Positions 44,331-55,489 of a DNA stretch of 64,000 nucleotides are shown here, piece by piece. Both the position numbers and the translations under genes were made by a program. A model generated the notes under the pieces. It ran no database searches. It saw only the letters and a list, made by a program, of their open reading frames with translations, and had not been told where the DNA came from. Location: the NCBI GenBank assembly GCA_020091685.1, contig CM034607.1, positions 9,235,465 through 9,299,464 on the forward strand. Direction: 5' to 3'. Every line of letters starts with the position of its first letter. Position 1 is the stretch's first letter. The DNA is from Lutjanus erythropterus (taxonomy: Eukaryota; Chordata; Actinopteri; Lutjaniformes; Lutjanidae).

Positions 44331-44873
44331 TTGTAATAAAAAAAAACGAAAAACAAGACATATAAACTAAAACTACAACAACCCATCATTCAAAAATGAC
44401 CTCCACCTTGACAAGCCACAAAGGCCCTGAATACCAATCAGCTTCTTGCTTTGAGCACTGGGGTCCTATGTGAACATTTTCTGTCAGTTTTATTTCACCC
44501 ACACCCGAGATTTCTATATGTGTTTGTATCTTTGCTTTTCTCACTTGTTGAAAAAATGTGATGTCACTACTATTACTGCTTTCTTGCTCCCCATCAGACT
44601 CGAACAAATCAAAATATGGTGACAGATGTGGGGTTGTTTTCTTATGTTTCAGGGCCACAGTCTGTCACCACACCCACACAATCCCAGAGAAGCAAAGTAG
44701 CTGAGTGTCTGAGTTTATAATTTATTAGGCAATAAGTAATACTTTTTTTTCCTGTTAAACTTGAATTTTGATTGTTACTCATTAAGTCATGAATATTTAA
44801 AGCTATGGAGAAAAGTTCAGATTTGAAACCAAGTTTTCAGGGGCTTTAAAGTGCTTCTCTCATATTGCATCAG
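44331..44873. other. Unique AT-rich DNA
   Basis: A 90-codon minus-strand frame (44386-44658) is acidic and serine-containing but has no recognisable domain. Confidence 0.35.
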
Positions 44874-45090
44874 CAGTGGTGGACAAAGTACTCAACCTCA
44901 GTACTTGAGTCAAAGTATAGATACTTCTGGTCAAATATTACTCAACTACAAGTGAAAGTTGCTCAGTCAAAATTTTACTTGAGTTAAAGTACTAGAGTTC
45001 TTGCTTTTAAAAATACTTAAGTATTCAAAAGTACATGTTTTTAAAAATACTTAAGTATTCAAAAGTACAAATTACAAAGTACATTTTCTA
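44874..45090. repeat. hAT-like repeat end with 34-bp tandem duplication
   Basis: It begins CAGTGGTGGACAAAGTACTC, a typical terminal sequence of the 'aagta' repeat. TTTTAAAAATACTTAAGTATTCAAAAGTACA occurs twice in tandem at 45003-45070. Confidence 0.6.
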
Positions 45091-45844
45091 ATATCAATAC
45101 ATGCTGTATTGTTTTCATGATGCATTTACAGAAGCTTGTAACTCTCTGAAACCATCTAATGATGCACTGATGCTTGTAGAACCACTCTGTTTAATACGAG
45201 TCCCCTCTGAAAATTTGCCCGTTTTTCACTCCCAAAACTCCATGATTCAGTCTAAATTTGGAGCATCATTTAGCCAAAGCTATACAGCTGGGTCTGCAAC
45301 AGCCTTTGGAAGAGAGTAGTGTCAGCTGGGGACATTGACATCCCTGCAAAGTTGAAGAGGTTATGTATATTTTTCTGGTAGTATTTTTACTTGAAACAAG
45401 ATTTACAACACAGGACTTTCACTTAGAATGGAACAATTTTTAATTATTTTATTGCTACTTCTAATTCAATGCAGGGTCTGCATACTTGTTCTATCCAGTC
45501 TGCCTGCTTTATTTTCTGTTTTTCTGTTCTTATTCCATCTATCTTTCCTCTTACAGCTGCATATGTTATTCTTTTAGCACCACATTTGCTGTAAATACAT
45601 TTTGTACTTTACTAAGGACTACATTATTGCCTAAAAGCATGAAGTCAGGATACATAATCTTCTCCACCACGGGATCATGCAGTTGCTTGCGTGTGTGAAC
45701 CTGGAGCTTGTCCGGAGCTAATCTCGAACACTACTGGACCGATCAGCCTAATTCTTTTGCGTACATTCATGACTGTATGCTGAAGGGCCTCTATGATTTG
45801 CGATTTTTGAAAAATGCTGAAAACACTTTTTTTATGCCTTCACA
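45091..45844. other. Unique AT-rich DNA
   Basis: No features are recognised; short frames only. Confidence 0.4.
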
Positions 45845-46085
45845 CTGGTGACAGGTGCGGTCAGACGCAGTAAATATTTGGGGTCACCTGTCTCCTGTCT
45901 CGCGAATGCGTTATCTCAGAAACACTTGGATTGAATTTCTGCAAATTTGGGACAAACGTCCATTTGGATTCAAGGATGAACTGATTACATTTTGGTGGTT
46001 AAAGGTCAAAACTTACTGACCTCACAAAACACATTTTTGGCCACAACTCAAGAATTCACATCATAATGATGCCAAAACAGGATGC
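45845..46085. repeat. Common teleost repeat (TTTGGGACAAACGTCC family)
   Basis: AATTTCTGCAAATTTGGGACAAACGTCCATTTGGATTCAAGGATGAACTGATTACATTTTGGTGGTTAAAGGTCA and CATTTTTGGCCACAACTCAAGAATTCA match a family I know as one of the most frequent in percomorph genomes. Confidence 0.7.
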
Positions 46086-46091
46086 TAACAA

Positions 46092-46240
46092 TGCTGGAGA
46101 GTGATTACTTACATGTAACTAGTTACATGTAATGAGATTACAAAATAAATGTGATTGTAATCTGTAACAGTTACTGGTGGAAAAAAAAGTAATTCAATTA
46201 CAGTTACTAATTGAAATGATGATTACAAAAGAGTTATATC
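46092..46240. repeat. hAT-like terminal fragment (ACTAGTTACATGTAATGAGATTAC type)
   Basis: GGAGAGTGATTACTTACATGTAACTAGTTACATG, GTAATCTGTAACAGTTAC and CAATTACAGTTACTAATTG follow the pattern of 'GGAGTAACTAGTTACATGTAA' ends seen again at 48245-48395, 53194-54253 and 63180-63880. Confidence 0.55.
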
Positions 46241-46559
46241 TAAATATTTTTTTTACGTTTGCTGAGTAGAGACCTGAACTTTACTAAGTGCACTCTCCTA
46301 GTTGTGAAAGTAATAATAACAAAAGAGAGAAGAAGCCAGAAAAAAAGAAAATGCAATAAAGCTACAAATGAGGCAGACAAGCTTTGTTAGGCCAGTTAGG
46401 TACCAAGGCATGAATCCAAGGCATCATTGCAGTTTTAATATTGCATGGAAATGGGTGTATTTTAATGTGTTTTAAATGGCTTCTATGCTTTTTACTTGTA
46501 GTTTTTTTTCCTTTTTTTGTGTTCTCTTCTCATTTTCTGTGCCTTTCAGTGAGTGCTGG
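46241..46559. other. AT-rich DNA
   Basis: No features are recognised. Confidence 0.4.
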
Positions 46560-47030
46560 CTCTTGTGCAGATTTGTTAAACTTAATTGTGCTGCCATTTT
46601 GCCATTTGGATCTCAGCAGACCGCCCTGGTTAAATACGTTCCGGGATTCAAACTCACAAGTGTTGCAGGTACACAAGCCCTCAAAGCCTCCTGAGCGAGG
46701 AGAAAAATCATTTCCCCTGCATTTCCGCTCACGTCCACATCGACAAAATATATAGTCTGAATACAAAGTCTCGTTTAATTAACTGACTCTCAAAGCAGGG
46801 GCCCAACTTTACATCTGAAATTCTGTATTACAACAAGTTCATGATTGGCTGGTGTGATTGTCTGCGGTTGCTCAGCAGTCCAATTTGGCACAATATCCAG
46901 ACAACTTTCAATCTCTGAATAATGCCCTTGAATAAGAACGACTCTGAGATAATGAATAATGCACAGCAGAAAAGACAAAATATAAACTGAGAACACTCAC
47001 TCTAGCCCCTATCTGTCTCCATGCAATTAC
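46560..47030. promoter_or_regulatory. Unique block, possible conserved non-coding element
   Basis: Complex unique sequence includes GTGCTGCCATTTTGCCATTTGG, CCGCCCTGGTTAAATACGTTCC and a palindromic TTAATTAA (46775-46782). Overlapping frames on both strands have no recognisable product. Confidence 0.3.
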
Positions 47031-47339
47031 AGTAACTGGCACAGTATACACTTCAACATGAAAGGTAAACAAAGCATTCATTTGGGAGGTTATATTTCAA
47101 TGTCATTCACTACGACATCCCAGGTTGAACATTATTATGAAAAATAATAATGAAAAAAGGGGGTTGGAGTGTCATTGAAAAGTAATAAGGCTGCATTTAA
47201 AACATGCACACACACTCTCTCCTCCCACACACACACCAAGAATGATCCTCAGAGGAAATATAACCATATCTCTCTCCACTTGGAGAAAAGAAAAAAAAAA
47301 AAAAGAATGAATTTCTGTGTGGAAGTCACCTTGAGCTGC

Positions 47340-47372
<33 letters not shown>

Positions 47373-47515
47373 GACACTTGAGACAAACAGGATCAGGTGG
47401 GACCCTGACTGGAGCCCCTGTTGAACACCTTTTTCGTGGCAAAGGAAAAGAAAATACACCACCACCACCACCCCCCGCGCGAGCCCTCCGTGTCTTTAAC
47501 GAGGACCATAAAAAA
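47031..47515. repeat. Low-complexity cluster: CA, A-run, (GT)n/(CG)n, (CCA)n
   Basis: It contains ACACACACTC patches (47207-47240), an A-run (47289-47303), (TG)n followed by CGCGCGCG (47340-47370) and (CCA)n followed by CCCCCCGCGCG (47458-47480). The alternating TG/CG tract is a classic Z-DNA-prone composition. Confidence 0.8.
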
Positions 47516-48244
47516 TAACGAGCCAACTTAACCTTGAGGCCAACCCAGGAAGTGAACACTCAGCGAACACTGGGGTGATCAAGGTGATCTTTTATTTCTT
47601 AAACACCCCCGCCTCCTCCACCTCCCCCTCCCCTCTTTCATCTTATTGCCAGAAGATGTTTCTAGCATTAACAAAGAAACTGTATACTGTAAAAATAAAT
47701 TATTTTAACTTAAAACAGTTACAGTCCAAGCTGCCTTAAAATTTAGACTGCTGCTGCTGTAGACAGCTGCAGCCAGTGCTGATGGAGCTACTGACCCTTT
47801 TTCCATACACATGTCCTGGCTTGACTTGACTCGGTTTGACTCGGCACATCAGAGTCAGCACGGCAAGGATTTGAATCTCCATTACATCAGGGCTACCCAA
47901 TTGGAGGTGTGTCTTTTAACTGAAGATGAGCTTCACTTGAGTCTTTATTTTTTATTAATTCTTCACAATAAAAGCCCAAGCACAACTCCTTATCCAGCTG
48001 AAAGTGAGCATTAAACAGTAAAACAAGACTCGATACCTGAAAGTACAAACAGTGATGCAGGAGAGAAACTAAACTTCAACCCACAGAGATTCAGTCAGAA
48101 AACTAAACCACTGAGCTGAACACACACAGACTCTTAAAAACATCTTTCTTGCTGATCTCCAGAGACGCGCTGACAGACACTACACAAACCACGTTTGCTT
48201 GAGGGGGAGCAGGGGGTCATCAGGTTATCACAGCCAGTGTTTGC
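47516..48244. other. Mixed unique and repeat-like DNA
   Basis: 47685-47720 begins ACTGTAAAAATAAATTATTTTAAC, like CACTGTAAAA-family tips. 47800-47850 has TTGACTTGACTCGGTTTGACTCGG words reminiscent of a hAT-type end. Nothing can be delimited. Confidence 0.35.
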
Positions 48245-48395
48245 CATTAATATATTATTCAGTAATATATTAGTGTAATATTATTACTTTACCCGGTAAT
48301 AAATAAGGGATTACAATTTCCAAAACAGTAACAATATTACACATACTAATCCAAGTAACTCTGTGTTACTGAGTTACTTTTTGACCTAAGCAGTA
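48245..48395. repeat. hAT-like terminal fragment (GTTACTGAGTTAC type)
   Basis: AT-rich sequence ends with AAGTAACTCTGTGTTACTGAGTTACTTTTTGACC, typical of the same family as 53194-54253. Confidence 0.5.
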
Positions 48396-48417
48396 GTCTG
48401 ATGATGATGTGTGTGTG

Positions 48418-48741
48418 TGCAACTACAACTATTAATCGATTATTAAATTCATTACTAATTACTTTGATAATTAGTTTAATTTTTTAAGAATAAAAGTCAA
48501 CATTCTCTGTTTCAATCTTGTTAAATGTGAATATTTTCTGGTTTTTTTTTATTTCTCTGAATCTGTAAACTGAGTCTCATTGGACTGTGGGCCAAATAAG
48601 ACATTTGAAGACGTCTTCTTTGGCTTTGGAAAACCTTGATTTTTCACCATTTTCTGTCGTTTTATAGGCAAACAGCTATTAATCAAGTAATCAAGACCAA
48701 TTAATCGACTGTAAAATGAATCGTCAGTTGCAGCCCTACTC
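48418..48741 (-). repeat. hAT-type miniature repeat (GGGCTGCAACT..ATTAATCGATTA family), antisense
   Basis: The complement begins GTAGGGCTGCAACTGACGATT and contains ATTAATTGGTCTTGATTAC, CAGAAAATGGTGAAAAATC, GACGTCTTCAAATGTCTTAT and AGAAAATATTCACATTTAACA, ending in ATTAATAGTTGTAGTTGC. I recognise this as a very common fish miniature element. Its distal tip is degenerate. Confidence 0.7.
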
Positions 48742-49449
48742 TCAAACAAAGCATGCTTGGAGGTCTGTTTTGTTTCTTTAGAAACTTAATGGGCTGATTG
48801 AACTCTGTGCAGTACGTTCATTCAACTCATCATTTCAAGTCAAAAGACTTCAGTGTAGGTGAACTCATGATTATAACTTCTTGAGTATTTACTATAACTG
48901 AATTGTTTTGTTTTTATTTATTTCTCATGCAGATTACAATCTAGCTGACAATATAAAGTAATTAACCAGACAGCTTCAACAGTTTTCTCTCAGCAAGGGC
49001 CCGCTGATGGGGACATTACGTTACTTGTTTGTCTCCATCACTAGCGGACTGTTTCCTGTTGTTTGAGTAGACCACATAAGGTTCCCTGAGGAACACCAAA
49101 TTTCGTTGCTGCATCTCATTGGCTCAATTTTGGCAGTTTGTCGTGAGCTTCATGGAGACTTTGTTTTTCACTGAGAGAAAATTGGTTTCTTTTTTCCTGT
49201 CATGCTTTCAATGTGCACCCACCACCAGCCTCAGGTAGCAGCTGGGAGCAAACAATGCAACGTGTAATGAGAGTTAAGTAAAACAAAAAACAAAAAAAAA
49301 ACATAGAATTACTGTAGTTTTAAGAATAACAGTGTCCCAAGCTTTTCGGTCCTTGTAAGCAGTTGATCACTAGAACAGTGATGACTAATAAGAGGTTTCC
49401 ATTGTAATAGAAATTTTAAGTTTAATTATCTTGAATAGATAAAACATGT
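48742..49449. other. Unique AT-rich DNA
   Basis: No features are recognised. Confidence 0.4.
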
Positions 49450-50250
49450 AAATTCATATGAAGTGCATGAGAAGGGATTCGTTGATTCCACTAAATTCCT
49501 GCATGATGTTTTTACAGTGAGCTTCTTTAAAAAGAGAATACAGGTCATCCTTTTCTCTGTGGGTGTCATTCTCCGAGCTATGATTATGGATCTTCAGTTT
49601 CCTGGTTTCGATGGTAGCAGGAATGCAGGAATGTTACAATTAACGTGCTTGGTGTAAAGCTTAGCGCTGACCCTCATGTCTTCTGCCTGTAGCGCTATCA
49701 TTAAAGCCTAGCAGCTCGTGCTCCGTTGTTCTCCGTCTTCTTTTTTTTTTTCTTCTCTCCAACCCTCTGCCTCTCATCTCTCCTTGTTCCCTCTCCTGGC
49801 CATGTCTCTGCGTCCTTGTTTTCATTCTTCACAAGCTAATGATCAGTATCCCGGCACACGGCGAGTCCGTCCGACTCAGTGTGCATTATGTGCCTCATTG
49901 ACGCAACCCGCCGCCCCAGCATCCTTTCAAGACAAATGACAAGCGGCGTAAACAAAAATATATAGTTCAATTGCCTTGATACGCTCAGAAATCTACATTT
50001 AACATCTGCACTTGATACAGAATATTTCATCACGCGGAGTGGATTAATTATTAATAACAAAGAATTGATTATGGCTGCTGGCTCCCTGGAGTTAATCTCA
50101 GCGCTGATGTGATTAGAAATAAAAGGGGGTTGCTGGGAGCTGACAAATTGACAGACCGACAGTGAGCAATAAAATTAAGTTTTAAGCAATGGGAGTGAAT
50201 AAATCCAGCCGGGCACCTTCAAATCTTTACAGAACAACTTCAAAACAAAA
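49450..50250. promoter_or_regulatory. Unique block with dense homeodomain/SOX words
   Basis: GGATTAATTATTAAT (50041-50055) runs straight into AACAAAG (50056-50062), i.e. OTX-type, homeodomain and SOX/TCF-type words abutting within 22 bases. The surroundings are non-repetitive (GCATTATGTGCCTCATTGACGC, GACAAATGACAAGCGGCG, CTCCCTGGAGTTAATCTCAGCGC). A T-run lies at 49740-49752. Enhancer function is inferred. Confidence 0.35.
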
Positions 50251-50254
50251 GGCG

Positions 50255-50618
50255 GGCAGCCGCATACATACACACACTTCTGTTCTGTAAATCAGCATTC
50301 TGAGCAGATTCTTAATAATTGATGTTTGTCAAGCCGAGTGCACAGATAGATCCCCTCCAGCCCCCCGAAAGACAAGCATGGAGCAAAAACCCCAAATGAA
50401 AGCCAAAGCCCTCCGTCTCTCCCAGACGCTCGGCAAACACATGCATAGTCATCCAGCAGAGCACACACACAACATCTGCTCTCTTACACACATACATGCA
50501 AAAGCACACATGCAAAAACAAACATCGTACACAAACACGTAACCACGCACAGGCATACAGATGCAGACACGTCTCCTCTGTGTCTCAAGTTTGCACAGGT
50601 ACTGCAGGTGTGCACACA
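50255..50618. other. Unique DNA with CA-rich patches
   Basis: Interspersed ACACAC and ACATGCA words (50460-50560) create short frames that are not genes. Confidence 0.5.
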
Positions 50619-50622
50619 TTAA

Positions 50623-51825
50623 AGGATCAATATGTAGGACTGTAGTGTTCAAAATGAGTACTGCAGTTCAAATCGCGAGTCGGAGCCATAAATGGTGTAC
50701 TGTATTAAATAGGTTGAAGCCCTATTTAATATACAGTCATTGGCTGAAGTGAAGAAGTTTGGCGAGGTGGTTGTGGTAGATCAATCGATCAAAAACAGGA
50801 TTTCGGTTCTCAGTCACACTTTGGTTAGGTTTAGACTCAAAAACTGCTTGGGCAGGGGTTGCGCAAAAAGAATGTGTGGTTAGGTTTAGGCAAGAGCACT
50901 ACACAAAAACTGCTGATGGGCACAAAGGCTTGAGTAACTTTAAGCACCAAAAAGTCTTAGGTAGGTTTAGGAACAAAAACAACATAGGTAGGTTTACAAA
51001 AAATAGGGTTTATGATTATAAAAGACAATTTTTCAACATGAGAATGGCAATGATACAGAACTAGCAAATCACAGCACAGTAGCAGTAGCCAATCACAGCA
51101 CAGTAAAATGGGAGTAGGCAGACCAGTCTTGGGAAAAAGAAAAAAAAAAAAACAGGTGGAAAGTACAAATGTGGTACTGCTGTGTTCCAGGGTTCCAAGT
51201 CATATAAATGTTGGGAATCTGACGAATCGTTATCATTTCACTGCTTTCTGATTGATCAGCAACTGAAAAGACAACTGATAATGAAAATCTGGAGGGAAAT
51301 TAAGCCATATTTCAAACTACAACATACTTGATAACCCATTAGCTACTAGCTACCTAGCTAATGGGTTTTTCTTTGCCCATTTCACGTTAATGCAGAATAT
51401 TTGTGTAATGAGTAAGTTGTGTTTATGAGTTGTAAGAAATCATTAATAATAGGCATATACGTTTAGATAGAGTACTACGGAAATGGGCAGTAAGGCAGGT
51501 GCTCGACTTCAACTCCAGAGTGTGTATTTTCGGAGCAGAGAGGGTTTGTTTTCAGGATTATGGGCTTAACTTTACATTGACAGACTATTGGCAGTTAGAA
51601 ACTGCTGATCTGCTTGGAGTATAGGACTCGTCGTTGCACATAATTGTGAATTTATGATGTTGTGCCCGTCTTGCTCTCCTGCAGTGCCTCTGCAGCCTGC
51701 CTGAGCTTCCTTGAGACTGGGGAGGAATGGGATTTCAACCTATTTAATATAGAGTCTGTGGCTTCAACTCACAGTCTGGACTGCTGTACTCATTTTTGCG
51801 CATGCAGTCGCTACATATTGCTCCC
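50623..51825. mobile_element. TTAA-flanked inverted-repeat element (1.2 kb)
   Basis: TTAA at 50619-50622 and 51826-51829 bounds inverted tips. The left is AGGATCAATATGTAGGACTG; the right, on the other strand, is GGGAGCAATATGTAGCGACT. The similarity continues inward (AAAATGAGTAC(T/A)GCAG; CTATATTAAATAGGTTGAA against the complement of TTCAACCTATTTAATATAG). It encloses a short minisatellite at 50816-50998 and a tandem CAATCACAGCACAGTA pair (51066-51105). No transposase frame is present. Confidence 0.75.
50816..50998. repeat. Degenerate minisatellite related to 27800-28264
   Basis: GGTTAGGTTTAG-AC, GGTTAGGTTTAGGCAAGAG, TAAGCACCAAAAAGT, GGTAGGTTTAGGAACAAAAAC and GGTAGGTTTAC share the unit of the 27-bp array 23 kb away. 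Confidence 0.7.
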
Positions 51826-51829
51826 TTAA

Positions 51830-52905
51830 TCTCTGATGATATATTATGGTCCGTTCATGATTTCATGCAGTAAATATATTACATTTTCTGCTTTAACAAA
51901 TCCTGCGAATCAGCGCCTGTTCTCATTCTGTCTCTGTTATACACACGCCCAAACACACAAAGTCCAACGTGTCCATTACCATCCTTTCCCTTGACCATCT
52001 TATGAGTCACGCTGGTATTTTTATAATGGAGCTTGGAATCTTTCACTTCAGCTTGTTGGACTTCAGACGCACAATAACACAAGCTTGAGAGGATGATTGC
52101 ACAGATCATTCCCTCTGAAGCTCTCTTAGTGAGTATGTTTCAAGGATTTCTTGGATTTCAAGTAGGTGTCAAACAGTTTTTAAATTAGATCCAACAGAAA
52201 TAAGCCTTTTGAAATCCTGTGAAATGAGCGCGGCGTCTTCAAACGCAGAAAACTTGTTGTTGTCTGCCCATGAAATTCAGAGGAATAAGTTTGAAGGAGG
52301 CTTAGATACAAACAGGAACAGGTCCACCAGCTCCATCGTGGCTCCATCCATTGCCATTTGTTCAGACTACTTGACTCAACCTGACTCTACTCGGCTGCTG
52401 GAGACACCAGCTTGTGTATGTACATACACACACCTTAAAATTAATCCCTAAATATCCATTCCACTCAAAAATGTCAGGTTCTTATGTTTATGTTGCCTAA
52501 AATGTCCGACTGTCACTATACTCACTTGATTCTGAGAGGTTTAACATTCACAGGGAAGATTTCTGTGCAGTTCTGTAAATTCTGAAACATCAGTACTCTT
52601 ATTTTCTGCCACCTCGCTTGAGACAAACCTCCACCGCAGAGTTGGATTATTTGTACCGAGAATAAAAGTTAGCGTAGCTGTGTCAGCCGCTGCCAGTTAC
52701 AAACTAACAAACAACATAAACATACATCCAGCCTATATTTAGATTTTTGTTTTTGTTGGAAAACCTTTAAATGTGTCTGGAGGGAAACTTTAAACACTTA
52801 CTGTCTCCACTGTCATGATACAACATATTTTAAGAGAAAAAAAACTCAGTAAAAACAATGGAAACACAACACTTGCATTTCCCAGTTCGTCTTTACATGC
52901 ATAAA
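51830..52905. other. Unique AT-rich DNA
   Basis: An 80-codon frame at 52209-52451 has no recognised domain. No mobile-element ends are seen. Confidence 0.4.
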
Positions 52906-53045
52906 GTCAAATTACATCACATTACAGCCATGTAGCTGACACTTACATCCAGAGCGAATTGCAATAAGTGCATTCAACCATGTGGATACAACCCAACAAT
53001 TCCAAGAACCTCAGCTTCAACTGCTCCGAGAGCTACATTTAGAAA
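52906..53045. repeat. Common fish repeat (CATTACAGCCATGTAGCTGACAC family)
   Basis: ACATCACATTACAGCCATGTAGCTGACACTTACATCCAGAGCGAATTGCAATAAGTGCATTCAACCAT is a phrase I know from a widespread fish repeat (..TTATCCAAAGCGACTTACAATAAGTGC..). Confidence 0.65.
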
Positions 53046-53193
53046 CAATATGAGAAAGAGAAGGAGTTGATTTAAATTTTTTATTAAGGGCCAAAGTGCA
53101 GTCTGAACAGATGAGCTTTTTATCTTTACCTCACATCTCCTCAGCAGCTGTGAATCTGGGACTGGGACTGTTATGATTTTTCTTACTGCTACA

Positions 53194-54253
53194 CAGTGTT
53201 GGGCATGTTGCTCATGAAGTGTGGTAACTTAGTTTTTCCTCAATATTAAAAAGTAATAATGTTACTTTATTTATTACATGGTATCAAAATAAATAGTCAC
53301 TTTACTTGTTATATTACCTTGTAGGCAGCCTTGTTAAATTCCTAAGTTGAACAGCTGATCCAGTGAACAGAAAGCTTCTGTTGTTAGCCGTCCAGATGTT
53401 GGCTGTGATGGAAACAAAGTCAACCTCTCTGAGTGTGGCTTTCAATTTAGTTTCCATTACTGCATATTTTTTCTCAAGGAGACAAAAAAACTCAAAATAA
53501 TGACAATCTCCTTCATCCGCCATCCTTTGTTTAGTTTTCTGGTTAACCAATGATGTGACCCGCCCTGATCTGCCGCACGTACACATCATCATGGGAAAAC
53601 CTACCTTGGTCTTAAAGTAACTCAGTAACTCAGTAATTACATGGATTAGTGATGATTCTGTCATTAACCTTATTCAGGTACCATAATAATAAAGTAATCT
53701 AACTTGATTACTTTCTGATCTTTTGCATTACTTCAAGTGAAACTCATTATGTTTTATGTTTTCATTTTATGTTTTCAACACTCAAGCCAATATTTTTGGG
53801 GGATTGTTTGTTTTATTGACTGTTTGTCCAGATATTCCTGCCTTTGTGCAAACACTTGTCTAGATTAATAGCTGTAATTATGCACATTTAAAAGTACTTA
53901 AAGTTTGCTCTTCACACCTTACTCTTAAAATTCAAGTAATCTGCTGCAAAGTCTAGTTCCTGTGTATATCATTATTTATTTTAAAATGTATTTTAAAATG
54001 TTAATCCTGATAAATTATCCACATTTTTAATAAATGTAACTGTTATCTGATTTAGTCTTTTTTCTTTAACTGTAGTGGAATACAGTTACCTTTTGTTGCA
54101 TCCTGATGACACATGTAATCTGATCTCCCCAAGCCTGTAAATAACTGTGATATTATTACAGTTTGGAACTTGAAATGCATTACACTACATATTTATGAGT
54201 AAAATCATATTACAGTAATAACTTAATGTGAAATGCATTACGGCCCAACACTG
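53194..54253 (-). mobile_element. Degenerate hAT element with transposase remnant
   Basis: Tips CAGTGTTGGGC (53194-53204) and GCCCAACACTG (54243-54253) are perfect 11-bp inverted repeats. The adjacent eight bases are CTGCTACA and CTGCTAAT, a plausible eroded 8-bp target duplication. On the minus strand, about 53470-53345, a frame reads KLKATLREVDFVSITANIWT then ANNRSFLF, matching the conserved 'EVEFVS-T-DIWTA..RSFLG' segment of hAT (ZBED-like) transposases. The rest of the protein is missing. AT-rich subterminal sequence (GTAATAATGTTACTTTATTTATTAC; GAATACAGTTACC) recurs at 46092-46240, 48245-48395 and 63180-63880. Confidence 0.75.
53345..53664 (-). pseudogene. hAT transposase fragment
   Basis: The 116-codon minus-strand frame 53314-53664 contains the hAT-like segment in its second half (VDFVSITANIWTANNRSF). 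Its first half (ATHDELAY-unlike, MTESSLIHVITELLSYFKTK) corresponds to AT-rich subterminal DNA and is not transposase. No catalytic Asp/Glu region or C-terminal dimerisation motif is seen. Confidence 0.6.
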
Positions 54254-54949
54254 CTGCTAATACACAAAAGACTATAAAATTGTGTGTGCTGCATAAGTTA
54301 AGTAAGTAATATACAGCCACAAAGTATATATTACCACATTTATTATAAATGAGCTCTAAAAATGCATTTGGTACACTTGTAAAACACAAAAATGTCAGCA
54401 AAGCAACTCTTAACAACATTAGAAATGTGGCTGCTGAAGAACAGACTGCTTGATGGATGACGCTCCTTCCACTCCTAAAATACTTCCAGTGGAGAATGAA
54501 ACTGTGACGGAGCTGCAGCACCACCAGCACAAAACATTAGCCCTGAGCTGTGGTGGAGGACCATCATGCACTTTGTGTACCCCATCCATAATCTGCTTGT
54601 CAGTGTTTATACCCACTTTTGTAAGATTTTGGTGATAGACGACATTGATCTTTAATTCTGTTCCCAAATATCTAATTTGCATGATGTTTTCAGCAGTAAT
54701 TTGAACACACCAGAGGCTCACTGTGAGTCTTTGTCAGACATGATATGTAGAAACAGAAGGAAGACCTAGACAGAGACAGAAATAGAGATGCAGTTGAGCT
54801 CTGAAAGTGATAAGGCAGCCATTTTGGACCAAATCCAAAGCTATGAGCTTCCTCTTTCATATGCAGATAAAAATCTCAAAAGGCATCTGTCTCCTTTTTT
54901 TTTTTTTTTTTTGTACGGGCAATAAAAATATAATCTCCCGTCACCCCTG
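54254..54949. other. Unique DNA ending in a T-run
   Basis: Overlapping frames 54419-54721 (minus) and 54450-54635 (plus) are unsupported. The T-run is at 54895-54912. Confidence 0.4.
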
Positions 54950-55450
54950 TTGAAACTCGGTCTAACCGAACACCGTCCATCACATCTATGGCCGCCGTAA
55001 TGTCAAACAAATGTGCTCAGAAGGGTGTTAACGTCTGCGTGAGAGGATGCCGGAGGTTTTTCAAACCGCTCGGAGTCATCTCTCCCCAAGGCTTTCTATT
55101 GTGCACGAGGCAAGAAGTGGGTTATGGTTGCGGATTTAGCACCTCTCATTTTCCAGAGCAAAGAAGCCATTCATGTTTGCTCGGGCCAAAATCTTCCCTG
55201 CAATGGCGAGGGATAAGCTGCTGGTGAAGACTAGTAATAGGCTTTTCACACCACAATGTTAGCAGGGCTGAGGGTGAGTGGGGGGGGGGATTTTGCTGTT
55301 TGCCTCCGCCTCTAACACGCGGCAAAGATATGCATTCATTTAGTGCACACAGAGGGTGCTGAATGAATAATCTCTGAGTAATTAACATGCATGCGCTTTG
55401 CAATTTTAGCCTTGATCAAGGGCATCAGAAGCTCTTGTGAATAAGGGGAT
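54950..55450. promoter_or_regulatory. Unique block, possible conserved non-coding element
   Basis: Complex sequence (GGCCGCCGTAATGTCAAACAAATG, GCTCGGGCCAAAATCTTCCC, GGATAAGCTGCTGGTGAAG) is followed by TGAATGAATAATCTCTGAGTAATTAACATGCATGCGCTTTGCAAT, with TAATTA at 55379-55384 and a POU-like ATGCATGC just after. The G-run 55279-55289 interrupts it. Inference only. Confidence 0.33.
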
Positions 55451-55489
55451 ATCTTATTTAAAGATGTTTGTGGTTTAGGATGAATGACG

